DNA from: Anaerolineae bacterium
GTDB lineage: Bacteria > Chloroflexota > Anaerolineae > Aggregatilineales > Phototrophicaceae
DNA: 64,000 nt
Assembly (NCBI GenBank): GCA_021296065.1
Contig: JAGWBD010000002.1
Coordinates: 1-64,000, forward strand
Direction: 5' to 3'
Below the pieces are notes generated by a model, which made no database searches, was not told where the DNA came from, and was given only the letters and a program-made list of their open reading frames with translations. Each line of letters begins with the position of its first letter. Position 1 is the first letter of the stretch. The position numbers and the translations under genes are program-made. Positions 24,810-32,586 of the stretch are shown piece after piece.

Positions 24810-24850
24810 TTGACAATCGATAAACCGGGTTGTATCCTGTGCAATTGTAC
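24810..24850 (+). promoter_or_regulatory. Promoter and operator of the sugar uptake operon
   Basis: A consensus -35 TTGACA (24810-24815) and a -10 TATCCT (24833-24838) are separated by 17 bp. Immediately downstream, at the predicted start of transcription, is GCAATTGTAC (24841-24850), sharing the GTACAATT core with the iclR operator on the opposite strand. Repression by the divergent IclR protein is the natural inference. Confidence 0.7.
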
Positions 24851-24921
24851 CGGCCAGAGGCCGCGCCGCCACGAGGGAGCGTGGACCACAGGCCAAATTA
24901 ACAGATGGTTGCGAAAGGAAT

Positions 24922-26199
24922 ATGGACATGACCCGTTTGCACCGTGCTCTTGTTCTCTTGCTGGTGCCGCTGCTGACATTTGGCGCGGTTGCCTCCGTCG
25001 TCGCCCAGGAGGAGGTCAACATCTCGCACTACTTCGGCGGCGAGTTGAACCTGGAAAATCTCAATACCGTGATGGCCAACTTCACCGATGCCAGCGGCAT
25101 CTCTGTTGTGGACAGCCCCATCGGCCATGAGGACTTCAAGGCCGGCATCCTCGCGGGCGTTGCCAGCGGCGTGTTGCCGGACGTCTTCTCCTACTGGGCA
25201 GGCGCGCGCGTGCAGTTCGTGGTCGACGCCGGCGCCCTGCAGCCCATCGGCGCCATGTGGGACGCTGCCGGTCTGGATGACGTGGTGCCGGCCGGCGTGG
25301 CCGACGCCGCCACGCTTTACAATGGCGAGCGCTACTTCGTGCCCTTCAACATTCATTACGCCGCCTTCTTCTACAATCCGAAGGTCTGGGCCGAGGCCGG
25401 CATCGAGGTGCCCGACAGCTGGGAGGGCCTGATGGATGCCTTCGCCGAGTTCGAGATGCAGGGCATCGACCCCATCGCGCTCGGCTCCAAATTCCGCTGG
25501 CCGGGGCAATTCTGGTTTGACTACCTGTTGCTGCGCACGGCCGGGCCAGACTATCGCGCCGCACTCATGGCCGGTGACGCTTCCTATGAAGATCCTGAAG
25601 TCGTCCACGCGATGACAGTGTGGCAATCGCTCATCGACGCCGGCTACTTCGTCGACGGCGCCAACGCCTACGACTGGGTGGACGCAGCCGATCAGGTCGC
25701 CAACGGCCAGGCAGCCGTCACCCTGATGGGCACCTGGATCGGCGGCCACTGGAAGGGCGATGGCCTCGTGCCGGGCGAAGATTACGACTTCTTCGAATTC
25801 CCGCCGGTGCACCCACATCTCCACATCGACGTGCCGCAGGCGGGCGTCGGCCCGATTGACGGCTGGGTCATGACGGCCAACGCCGACCCCGCCAGCGCCG
25901 GCGCGTTGATGGAATTCCTCGTCAACGACGTCGACACGCAGACCCTGTGGAACACCAGCTTCGGCTCCATCTCGCCCAACGTCAACGTCGACCCGATGGC
26001 CTACGACGTGGTGGCGGCCAAGGCGGGCGCGAGCATCGCCAACGCCGCAGTCTACGCCTTCAACTACGACCTGGCCACCACGCCGCCGGTGGCGGAGTGC
26101 GGCCTCGACATGTTCTCGGCCTTCATGGATGACTCCAGCGACATCGCCGCCACCCTGGCGACGACCCAGGCCTGCGCTGAAGAAGGCTTCATGCAGTAG
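24922..26199 (+). CDS. Extracellular solute-binding protein of the sugar(-acid) ABC importer
   Basis: This is a family 1 solute-binding protein of 425 residues with a Sec signal peptide (MDMTRLHRALVLLLVPLLTF, cleaved near 'VVAQ', residue 29). The mature part has typical features: 'GVASGVLPDVFSYWAGARVQ', 'PFNIHYAAFFYNPKVWAEAG' and 'AAVTLMGTWIGGHW'. The ATG at 24922 has 'gaaagga' upstream. It is the first gene of the uptake operon divergent from iclR, and a hairpin terminator after it should make it more abundant than the permeases. The ligand is probably the sugar or sugar acid degraded by the divergent operon; the identity is not visible. Confidence 0.93.
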   Translation: MDMTRLHRALVLLLVPLLTFGAVASVVAQEEVNISHYFGGELNLENLNTVMANFTDASGISVVDSPIGHEDFKAGILAGVASGVLPDVFSYWAGARVQFVVDAGALQPIGAMWDAAGLDDVVPAGVADAATLYNGERYFVPFNIHYAAFFYNPKVWAEAGIEVPDSWEGLMDAFAEFEMQGIDPIALGSKFRWPGQFWFDYLLLRTAGPDYRAALMAGDASYEDPEVVHAMTVWQSLIDAGYFVDGANAYDWVDAADQVANGQAAVTLMGTWIGGHWKGDGLVPGEDYDFFEFPPVHPHLHIDVPQAGVGPIDGWVMTANADPASAGALMEFLVNDVDTQTLWNTSFGSISPNVNVDPMAYDVVAAKAGASIANAAVYAFNYDLATTPPVAECGLDMFSAFMDDSSDIAATLATTQACAEEGFMQ

Positions 26200-26244
26200 G
26201 GGCAGGCAAGCAATCGTTGCGTTCGTTCACGCGGACGCCACACC

Positions 26245-26282
26245 AGGCGGGGCATGCAGGCTGTGCCCCGCCTGAACTTTTT
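26245..26282 (+). terminator. Intercistronic terminator between binding protein and permeases
   Basis: A perfect 10-bp stem AGGCGGGGCA (26245-26254) / TGCCCCGCCT (26264-26273) with a nine-base loop is followed by gaacTTTTTC. Placed between the binding-protein stop and the first permease, it probably allows partial read-through, giving excess binding protein. Confidence 0.8.
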
Positions 26283-26326
26283 CAACCGGCCAGGACGCGA
26301 CCACTCACCTGCGTTACGATAGCCGC

Positions 26327-27217
26327 ATGAAACTCTCGCTCAAGGCCTCCCAACGGCTCTGGACCTTTGCCTTTCTCGTGGTGCCGCTCAGCCTCTACTT
26401 CGTGGTGGTGATTGGCCCGCTGCTGGCGACCGCCTGGCTCAGCCTGACGAACTACACCTTCAGCGCCTTCGCCTCGCCGGAATTCGCAGGGCTGGTCAAC
26501 TACCAGCGACTGACGGGCGACGATTACTTCCATACCTCCCTTTACAACACGCTGATCTGGATGGTGGCGGCGCTGGTCCTGCCCACCGGCGGCGGTCTGA
26601 TTCTGGCGCTGCTGCTGCACGGGCGCGTGCGCGGCGCCAACGTCTTCAAGTCGCTTTTCTACCTGCCGATCACCATTTCGATGATCGTCATCGCCCAGAC
26701 CTGGCAGTGGATGTACCAGCCGGACTGGGGCCTGCTCAACACCCTGCTGAAGACGATCGGCGTGGAGAAGTGGAAGGTCTTCTGGCTCAGCACACGCGGC
26801 CTGGCACTGGGGGCCATCATCTTCGCCTGGTCCTGGCAACAGGTTGGCCTCTCGATGGTCATCTTCCTCGCCGGCCTGACTTCCCTGCCCGGCGAGATGC
26901 TGGAAGCGGCGCAAATCGACGGCGCCAATTACCGGCAGTCGCTGCGGCGCATCGTGATCCCGCTGCTGTTGCCTTCCAGCGTGGTCGTCATCGCGCTGGC
27001 GGTGATCAACTCGCTGCGCAGCTTCGACCTCGTCTGGGTGCTCAACGAAGGCGGCTCGGGCTCCTCCACGCTTGCTGTGCAGATGTACCGCGAGACCTTC
27101 AAGTCGCTGCGCGCGGGCTATGGCAGCGCGGTCTCGATGGTGCTCTTCGCCATCGCCGCCGTCATCATCGTCATCTACTTCCGCCGCGTGCGCCGCCTGG
27201 AACATCTCTATGACTGA
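26327..27217 (+). CDS. Sugar ABC transporter permease (MalF type), second system
   Basis: This is a 296-residue inner-membrane permease with six predicted spans and a clear EAA loop 'EMLEAAQIDGANYRQSLRRI' (about residues 190-209). The ATG at 26327 is taken because it opens directly before the first basic/hydrophobic segment; no strong ribosome site precedes it, so some translation may depend on read-through or an unstructured leader. The gene overlaps the next permease by eight bases. No ATPase is encoded in the operon, as in the first transporter of the window. Specificity presumably follows the binding protein upstream. Confidence 0.92.
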   Translation: MKLSLKASQRLWTFAFLVVPLSLYFVVVIGPLLATAWLSLTNYTFSAFASPEFAGLVNYQRLTGDDYFHTSLYNTLIWMVAALVLPTGGGLILALLLHGRVRGANVFKSLFYLPITISMIVIAQTWQWMYQPDWGLLNTLLKTIGVEKWKVFWLSTRGLALGAIIFAWSWQQVGLSMVIFLAGLTSLPGEMLEAAQIDGANYRQSLRRIVIPLLLPSSVVVIALAVINSLRSFDLVWVLNEGGSGSSTLAVQMYRETFKSLRAGYGSAVSMVLFAIAAVIIVIYFRRVRRLEHLYD

Positions 27218-28082
27218 GCTGGCGGGCGCCAACATCGCCGCAAGGGAGCGTGAGCGCGCCCAAAACTGGAGCCGCCGGGCACTCTACGTCGCGCTGATCG
27301 CGCTGGTCGTGGTCTACTCGGTGCCGACCTTCGGCGTGCTGCTCAGCTCCGTCCAGCGGGACCGCGAAATCTCGCGCCACGGCCTCTGGCGCATTCCGGA
27401 CGAGATCACGCTGGAGAACTACGAGCGCGCCCTCGGCGGCACCAACGTGCCCAACTACCTGCTTAACTCGGTGGTCGTCACCGTGACGGCGACGGCCGTC
27501 TCAATCGCCTTCGGCGTGCTGACCGGCTACGTCTTCAGCCGCCTCGCCTTCCGCGGCAGCGAAATTCTCTACCTGATCGTGGTGGCCGGCCTCTTCTTCC
27601 CGCCGCAGATCGTGATCATCCCGCTGCAACAGCTATTCAGCCGCACAATCATCAACGACACGATTCTGGTGCTCATCGTGGTGCACGTCGCCTTCGGCCT
27701 GCCCATCACCACCATGCTTCTGCGCAATTTCTTCTCGACCATCCCCGGCGCGCTGCGCGAGGCGGCCATCATCGACGGCGCCAACGAGGGCCAGATCCTG
27801 CTGCGCGTGATGGTGCCGCTGGTGTTGCCGGCGCTGGCCGTGCTGGCCACGCTGCAGTTCACCTGGATCTGGAATGACTTCCTCTGGCCCTTCATCCTGA
27901 TCAAGAACGACGCGGCGCGCACCATCATGGCCGGCATCGTGCTGCTCAAGGGCCCCTATGACAAGGCATGGGGTCTGCAGGGCGCGCTCTCGGTGATCGC
28001 CAGCCTGCCGACCCTGCTGATCTTCCTCTTCTTCCAGCGCTACTTCATCCGCGGCCTGACCTTCGGGGCGGTGAAGGGGTAA
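27210..28082 (+). CDS. Carbohydrate ABC transporter permease (MalG type), second system
   Basis: This is a 290-residue partner permease. After a charged N-terminus, a first span (ALYVALIALVVVYSVPTFGV) is followed by five more. The EAA loop reads 'ALREAAIIDGANEGQILLRV' (about residues 185-204), and the protein ends with the common 'FIRGLTFGAVKG'. The ATG at 27210 lies inside the end of the previous gene, indicating translational coupling. It ends the uptake operon. The next promoter, for the DUF2335 pair, lies about 50-75 bp downstream, so read-through between the two is possible. Confidence 0.92.
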   Translation: MTELAGANIAARERERAQNWSRRALYVALIALVVVYSVPTFGVLLSSVQRDREISRHGLWRIPDEITLENYERALGGTNVPNYLLNSVVVTVTATAVSIAFGVLTGYVFSRLAFRGSEILYLIVVAGLFFPPQIVIIPLQQLFSRTIINDTILVLIVVHVAFGLPITTMLLRNFFSTIPGALREAAIIDGANEGQILLRVMVPLVLPALAVLATLQFTWIWNDFLWPFILIKNDAARTIMAGIVLLKGPYDKAWGLQGALSVIASLPTLLIFLFFQRYFIRGLTFGAVKG

Positions 28083-28120
28083 GCAGCAAAATAGCACTCA
28101 CCAACCACTTAATTTCCAAG

Positions 28121-28159
28121 TGTACAATTGTTGCCACAGATGGTTGGCTGGTCTATAGT
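28121..28159 (+). promoter_or_regulatory. Promoter of the DUF2335 pair, with upstream GTACAATT motif
   Basis: TTGCCA (28131-28136) and TATAGT (28154-28159) are spaced by 17 bp and lie 30 bp before the ATG at 28189. Directly abutting the -35 is TGTACAATTG (28121-28130), containing the same GTACAATT core as the two IclR-region operators. This may be chance or may bring the pair under related control. Confidence 0.55.
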
Positions 28160-28188
28160 GTCAGACTTGTATTGGGTGGGAGGACAAG

Positions 28189-28419
28189 ATGGGAGCTGAG
28201 CGGTTGCGCAGCAGAATTCATCTGTTCGCACGCCCGTCGTTTCTCACGGGAGTGGCACGGGTGATAGATTTTGGTGGGGTATTGAGTTCTTACAATGTGT
28301 CACCCTCTAACCGAGAAGCAGATTACTACGCCTCCTTGTCTGACTGGCTGTCAGTAGGGGACGACTTAGAATTCGCTCTGGAGCAATATGAAGAAACTAC
28401 ACATGAGGCTACACCGTGA
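28189..28419 (+). CDS. Small protein paired with DUF2335 membrane protein
   Basis: This is a 76-residue, acidic, apparently soluble protein. Its core 'VARVIDFGGVLSSYNVSPSN' followed by 'ADYYASLSDWLSVGDDLEFA' resembles small proteins I know to precede DUF2335 genes; no function is known. The ATG at 28189 has 'gggaggacaag' upstream. The gene overlaps the next one by four bases (GTGA). It lies in an AT-rich islet unlike the rest of the window, which suggests acquisition by transfer. Confidence 0.65.
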   Translation: MGAERLRSRIHLFARPSFLTGVARVIDFGGVLSSYNVSPSNREADYYASLSDWLSVGDDLEFALEQYEETTHEATP

Positions 28420-28889
28420 CGGACAGCCAAGGTGACATTGATGATGTCGAGGCTCGACCTGAAAAGCAAGTCACTACAACTGTCACTCAAGTAGAGACAC
28501 GTTACTCGGGCCCTATTCCGCCACCTAGTGCCTTGGCCAAATATGAAGAGATTATGCCGGGCAGCGCCGATCGCATACTACGTATGGCTGAGACACAGGC
28601 ACAACATCGACAAAGCCTAGAATCCACTGTAATTGCTTCAGATGTGTGGACTGAAAGGGCTGGACTGGTCGCAGCAGGTTTACTTGGTGCGATAATCCTT
28701 GTCGGAAGTATTTGGCTTATTGGCAGCGGTAGGGATGTGGAAGGGTTCGTGATAATAATAGGAGAAAGTATCTTATTCCTAAGCGTTTTCTTCTATTCAC
28801 GAAAGAGAAGGCAAATTGAAAGAAGCCAGCAACAAGAAATGCTAATTGCTGCCCGTGAAGGACGCGAATCTCTCCGAGAGGATGTCTGA
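28416..28889 (+). CDS. DUF2335 family membrane protein
   Basis: This is a 157-residue membrane protein. The hydrophilic N-terminal half contains the DUF2335 signature 'IPPPSALAKYEEIMPGSADR' plus 'ILRMAETQAQHRQ'. Two closely spaced membrane segments follow ('AGLVAAGLLGAIILVGSIWL' and 'VIIIGESILFLSVFFYS'), and the C-terminal tail is basic and helical. The start is a GTG at 28416 overlapping the upstream stop. It is very AT-rich: 20 G+C in bases 28741-28800. DUF2335 proteins are scattered in mobile regions of bacteria; their role is unknown. Coupling to the small upstream gene argues that the two act together. Confidence 0.85.
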   Translation: MTDSQGDIDDVEARPEKQVTTTVTQVETRYSGPIPPPSALAKYEEIMPGSADRILRMAETQAQHRQSLESTVIASDVWTERAGLVAAGLLGAIILVGSIWLIGSGRDVEGFVIIIGESILFLSVFFYSRKRRQIERSQQQEMLIAAREGRESLREDV

Positions 28890-28996
28890 GAATTATTGTT
28901 TCGTCAATCTCTGCAGAACCTGACTGATCTTTTGCAGCCCCTACCATCAAATCCAATGTTTCAATCTCATTCCCATAAACCGCGACAGGAGCGCCC

Positions 28997-29983
28997 TTGA
29001 AGCTGCTGGTGACCGGCGGCGCAGGCTACATCGGCAGCCACGTGACCCACCTGCTGGTCGCGCGCGGCGACGAGGTCACGGTCTGCGACAACCTCGTCAA
29101 CGGCCATCGCGCGGCCGTGCATCCGGGGGCCCGCTTCATTCAGGGCGACCTGCTGCACGCGGACACCCTGCGCGCGCTCTTCGACGGCCGGCGTTACGAC
29201 GGCATCCTGCACTTCGCGGCCTATACCCTGGTCAACGAGAGCATGGAAAGGCCCTGGCGCTACCTGCGCGACAACGTGCTGGCCGGCGGCAACCTGCTGC
29301 AGGCCGCGGCGGAGCACAGGGTGCCGCGCTTCATCCTCTCCTCCACCGCCAACCTCTACGAGGAGCCGCAACGTCTGCCCATCAGCGAGGACGAGCCGGT
29401 GCAGCCCGGCAGCCCCTACGGCGAGGGCAAGCACATGATCGAGCGCATGCTCAGCTGGATGAACCGCCTGCAGGGCATGGCCGGTTGCAGCCTGCGTTAC
29501 TTCAACGCCGCCGGCGCCCATCCGCAGGGCCACATCGGCGAGGACCACCGGCCGGAGACCCATCTGATTCCACTGGTACTGCAGGTGGCCCTCGGCCAGC
29601 GCGATGAAATCACCGTCTTCGGCGACGACTACGCCACGCCGGACGGCAGCTGCATCCGCGACTACATCCACGTGATGGACCTCGCCGCGGCCCACATTCT
29701 CGCGCTCGACGCCCTGGCCGAGGGAGAGCTGCGCGCCTGCAACCTCGGCAGCGGCCACGGCTATTCCGTGCTGGAGGTGCTGGCGAGCGCGCGCCAGATC
29801 ACCGGCCACGCGATACCCGCCCGCATCGGCCCGCGCCGCGCCGGCGACCCCGCCCGCCTGGTGGCCGACAACGCCGCCCTGCGGGACTGGCTGGGCTGGC
29901 AGCCGCAGCACAGGGCGCTGCATCCGATCATCGCCAGCGCCTGGAACTGGCATCGCCAACACCCCCGCGGATACCCGGAGTAA
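28997..29983 (+). CDS. galE: UDP-glucose 4-epimerase
   Basis: This is an NAD-dependent short-chain epimerase interconverting UDP-glucose and UDP-galactose. The 328-residue protein starts with '[20 protein letters not shown]' (GxxGxxG). It keeps the catalytic '[10 protein letters not shown]' and YGEGK (Y-x3-K), and has the GalE-specific '[18 protein letters not shown]' and '[19 protein letters not shown]'. The start is a TTG at 28997 with AGGAG six bases upstream, which fits the family N-terminus exactly. It stands alone and is GC-rich, so the AT-rich islet ends just before it. Confidence 0.95.
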   Translation: MKLLVTGGAGYIGSHVTHLLVARGDEVTVCDNLVNGHRAAVHPGARFIQGDLLHADTLRALFDGRRYDGILHFAAYTLVNESMERPWRYLRDNVLAGGNLLQAAAEHRVPRFILSSTANLYEEPQRLPISEDEPVQPGSPYGEGKHMIERMLSWMNRLQGMAGCSLRYFNAAGAHPQGHIGEDHRPETHLIPLVLQVALGQRDEITVFGDDYATPDGSCIRDYIHVMDLAAAHILALDALAEGELRACNLGSGHGYSVLEVLASARQITGHAIPARIGPRRAGDPARLVADNAALRDWLGWQPQHRALHPIIASAWNWHRQHPRGYPE

Positions 29984-30136
29984 ACGCCATGTCCATCAGC
30001 CTGCGGCATGCTTGCTGGCAGGTTGCAATTCGGTCCGCTTTCCCATAGATTCGCGGGGCCCGCTCGACACAGGCTTGTCCCTGTGCCGATGCAACAACCG
30101 GCGGGTCAGCCAAAAAGTCAGAAGCTGTAACGGTCA

Positions 30137-32392
30137 ATGAGTAACGTCAGCTCTTTCCTGCCCCCCAACGCGGGTTTCCGCCACGCCCTGCGCCATGCGC
30201 TGCGACCGGCGATTCTTGCGCGCAGCGTGGCGGCCAGCGCCATCATGTGGCTGATCATGGCGAGCGTGAGCCCCTCCTATCCCAGCCTGATTTTCCAGGG
30301 CGAACTGGCCGCTTACTTTGCGGCGGGACTGGGGATCGCACTGACGAGCAACATCGTCGTCGTGGTGGTCACCTCGCTCTTCAGTTCGGACCACTCGACC
30401 ATATCCCAGCCGCAGAGCACGGCGGCCATCTTCCACGGCCTGATTGTCGGCGCGGTGGTTGCCGCCGCGCCCCCTGACACGCCGCCGGAGAGTCTGTTTG
30501 CGCTGGCAGTATGGAGCGTCGTGCTTTCCTCCATCCTTGCCGGTGTCATCGTGCTGTTGCTGGGGATGCTGCATGCCGGCAGCCTGATTCGCTACGTCCC
30601 CTTTCCCATCATTGGCGGCTACATGGCGGGCCTGGGATGGATCTTGCTGCAGGCCGGTTTCAAGGTCGCCGTTGGTCTCCGGGTGAGCGTCGAGGCGTTG
30701 CCGGTCCTCACGACGGGCGATGTTTTCCTGCGCTGGTTGCCGGCATTTGTCTTCGGGGCAGTCGTACTGGGGCTGCAGACCCGCAGCCGCAGCGTGTTCA
30801 TCGTGCCGGGCGCAGTGATCGCCTCACTGGTCCTGTTCAATCTGGCCGCTCTCCTTGCCGGCAGCAATGTGGATGGCCTGATTGAAGCGGGATGGCTCCT
30901 GCCCCGCGTGCCGGACACCATCCACTGGCAATTGCCGGACATCTCCGCCCTCGGCCACCTAAGCCCGCAAATGGTCCTCGCAAGCCTCGGCGGCATCGCG
31001 ACCCTGGTCGTCGTCTGTACGCTTGAGCTCTTTTTCAGGGTCAGCGGGCAGGAACTGGTCATCAACCGGGAGCTGGATTTCAACCGCGAATTCGTCGTCA
31101 ACGGCGCGGCCAATGTCGCCTCCGGCGCAGTGGGTGGCGGTATCGCGGGTTATCCGATCCCATCTTATCCCCTGCTGATAGAAAACCTGGGCGCCTACGG
31201 TCGGCTGGCCGGCATCATCCTGGCGCTGATGTACGGGCTGACCATGCTCTTCGGCGGCGGCGTCTACACGCTTGTTCCCCGCTTTCTGCCGGACGGTCTG
31301 TTGATGTACTTCGGTTTGCGCTACATGAAGGAATGGCTGATTGACAGCCGCTCGTTTTTGCCGCCGAGGGACTACGTCATCGTCGGCATCATTGTGCTGG
31401 CCACCGCGCTGATTGGCTTCCTGCCAGGAATCGCCATCGGACTGTTCATGGCGATCGCGTTCTTTGTGCTGGAATACAGCCGCCAGGACATCATTAAGCA
31501 GGAGTTTTCCGCCAGCAGCCATCGCAGCAACCTGGAACGCTCCTTCGCACAGAACCGCTTGTTGCAGGCGGAGGGCAGGGAGGTCCTGGTCTTTCGCCTG
31601 CAGGGATTCGTGTTCTTCGGCACCACCTACCGCTTTTGCGAACATGTCAAGTCGGAGATTGTGGATGAAGCCTTCGAGCCGCTGCGCTTCCTCATTCTCG
31701 ACTTTCAGTCGGTGAGCGGCATTGACGTTTCCACGGTCCATGACTTCCGAAAACTGAAAAAGCTGGCTGACAGAAGCAAGGTCGAATTGCTGATATGCAA
31801 TCCGCTGCCGCAATTGCGTCCCTTGCTGACAGAAATTGCAGTCGCGGCGCATCGCGCCGGAGAGTCGCTGCTGTTCAACGATCTGGATCATGCGCTGGAG
31901 TGGTGCGAGAACATATTGCTTGACGAAGCCGGTCTGCTGGATGCCGGCCACGTCACGGTCGAGGAGCAACTTGCGCACCACACGGCGATCAGTGCCAGCG
32001 ACGTCGACGCGCTGCACCGCTATTTCGAACGCATGGAGACCCGGGTTGGCGACGCTGTCTTCAAACCGGGTGACGACCCGGACGCCTTTTACTTCATCGA
32101 ATCCGGTCGCGTCGACATTCTCCTGCAGGGGGAAGATGGACAGGAGCTGCGACTGCGCAGTATGACGGCCGGCACCATCGTCGGCGAGGTGGGCTTCTAT
32201 CTGAACAAGGTTCGTTCGGTGTCGGTCATCGCAACCGAAGCTGGTGTGCTGCACCGGCTGGACCAGAAGGCCCTGCGGCGGATGGAAGGGGAGCACCCCA
32301 AAATCGCGGCGGCGATTCAGGTGTTGATCACGCGCGTGCTTTCGGACCGGCTTACCAACAGCAACCGCCTGATACAGGAACTGATGGGCTGA
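30137..32392 (+). CDS. SulP anion transporter with STAS and cyclic-nucleotide-binding domains
   Basis: This is a 751-residue protein in three parts. The first ~430 residues are a SulP/SLC26 transporter core of about 12-14 spans ('PYPIIGGYMAGL'-like region, and 'TLELFFRVSGQELVINRELD' within the anion-site region). Next comes a STAS domain around residues 480-600 ('VFRLQGFVFFGTTYRFCEHV', 'LDFQSVSGIDVSTVHDF'). Last is a CRP-type cNMP-binding domain from about residue 630 ('VFKPGDDPDAFYFIESGRVD', then 'GTIVGEVGFYLNKVRSVSVI'). It should carry bicarbonate, sulfate or a related anion under control by a cyclic nucleotide. It stands alone; the ATG at 30137 lacks a strong ribosome site. Confidence 0.93.
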   Translation: MSNVSSFLPPNAGFRHALRHALRPAILARSVAASAIMWLIMASVSPSYPSLIFQGELAAYFAAGLGIALTSNIVVVVVTSLFSSDHSTISQPQSTAAIFHGLIVGAVVAAAPPDTPPESLFALAVWSVVLSSILAGVIVLLLGMLHAGSLIRYVPFPIIGGYMAGLGWILLQAGFKVAVGLRVSVEALPVLTTGDVFLRWLPAFVFGAVVLGLQTRSRSVFIVPGAVIASLVLFNLAALLAGSNVDGLIEAGWLLPRVPDTIHWQLPDISALGHLSPQMVLASLGGIATLVVVCTLELFFRVSGQELVINRELDFNREFVVNGAANVASGAVGGGIAGYPIPSYPLLIENLGAYGRLAGIILALMYGLTMLFGGGVYTLVPRFLPDGLLMYFGLRYMKEWLIDSRSFLPPRDYVIVGIIVLATALIGFLPGIAIGLFMAIAFFVLEYSRQDIIKQEFSASSHRSNLERSFAQNRLLQAEGREVLVFRLQGFVFFGTTYRFCEHVKSEIVDEAFEPLRFLILDFQSVSGIDVSTVHDFRKLKKLADRSKVELLICNPLPQLRPLLTEIAVAAHRAGESLLFNDLDHALEWCENILLDEAGLLDAGHVTVEEQLAHHTAISASDVDALHRYFERMETRVGDAVFKPGDDPDAFYFIESGRVDILLQGEDGQELRLRSMTAGTIVGEVGFYLNKVRSVSVIATEAGVLHRLDQKALRRMEGEHPKIAAAIQVLITRVLSDRLTNSNRLIQELMG

Positions 32393-32586
32393 GGGCACCT
32401 TCCCGGCGTCCCGGCGAACGAGGTGAGGCCCGTTTCACTGCCCAGGCATGACCTGGCATGGCATCGGGCCGACCGGCGTCTGGCGGAGTCTGACCCGCAA
32501 CAGCTGTCCACGCGGGAGTGCGGCGCGTTCAGGGTAAACTGTCCATCGCATTCGCCCGGCGTCCTGAACCTGGATTGAAGCGTGCC

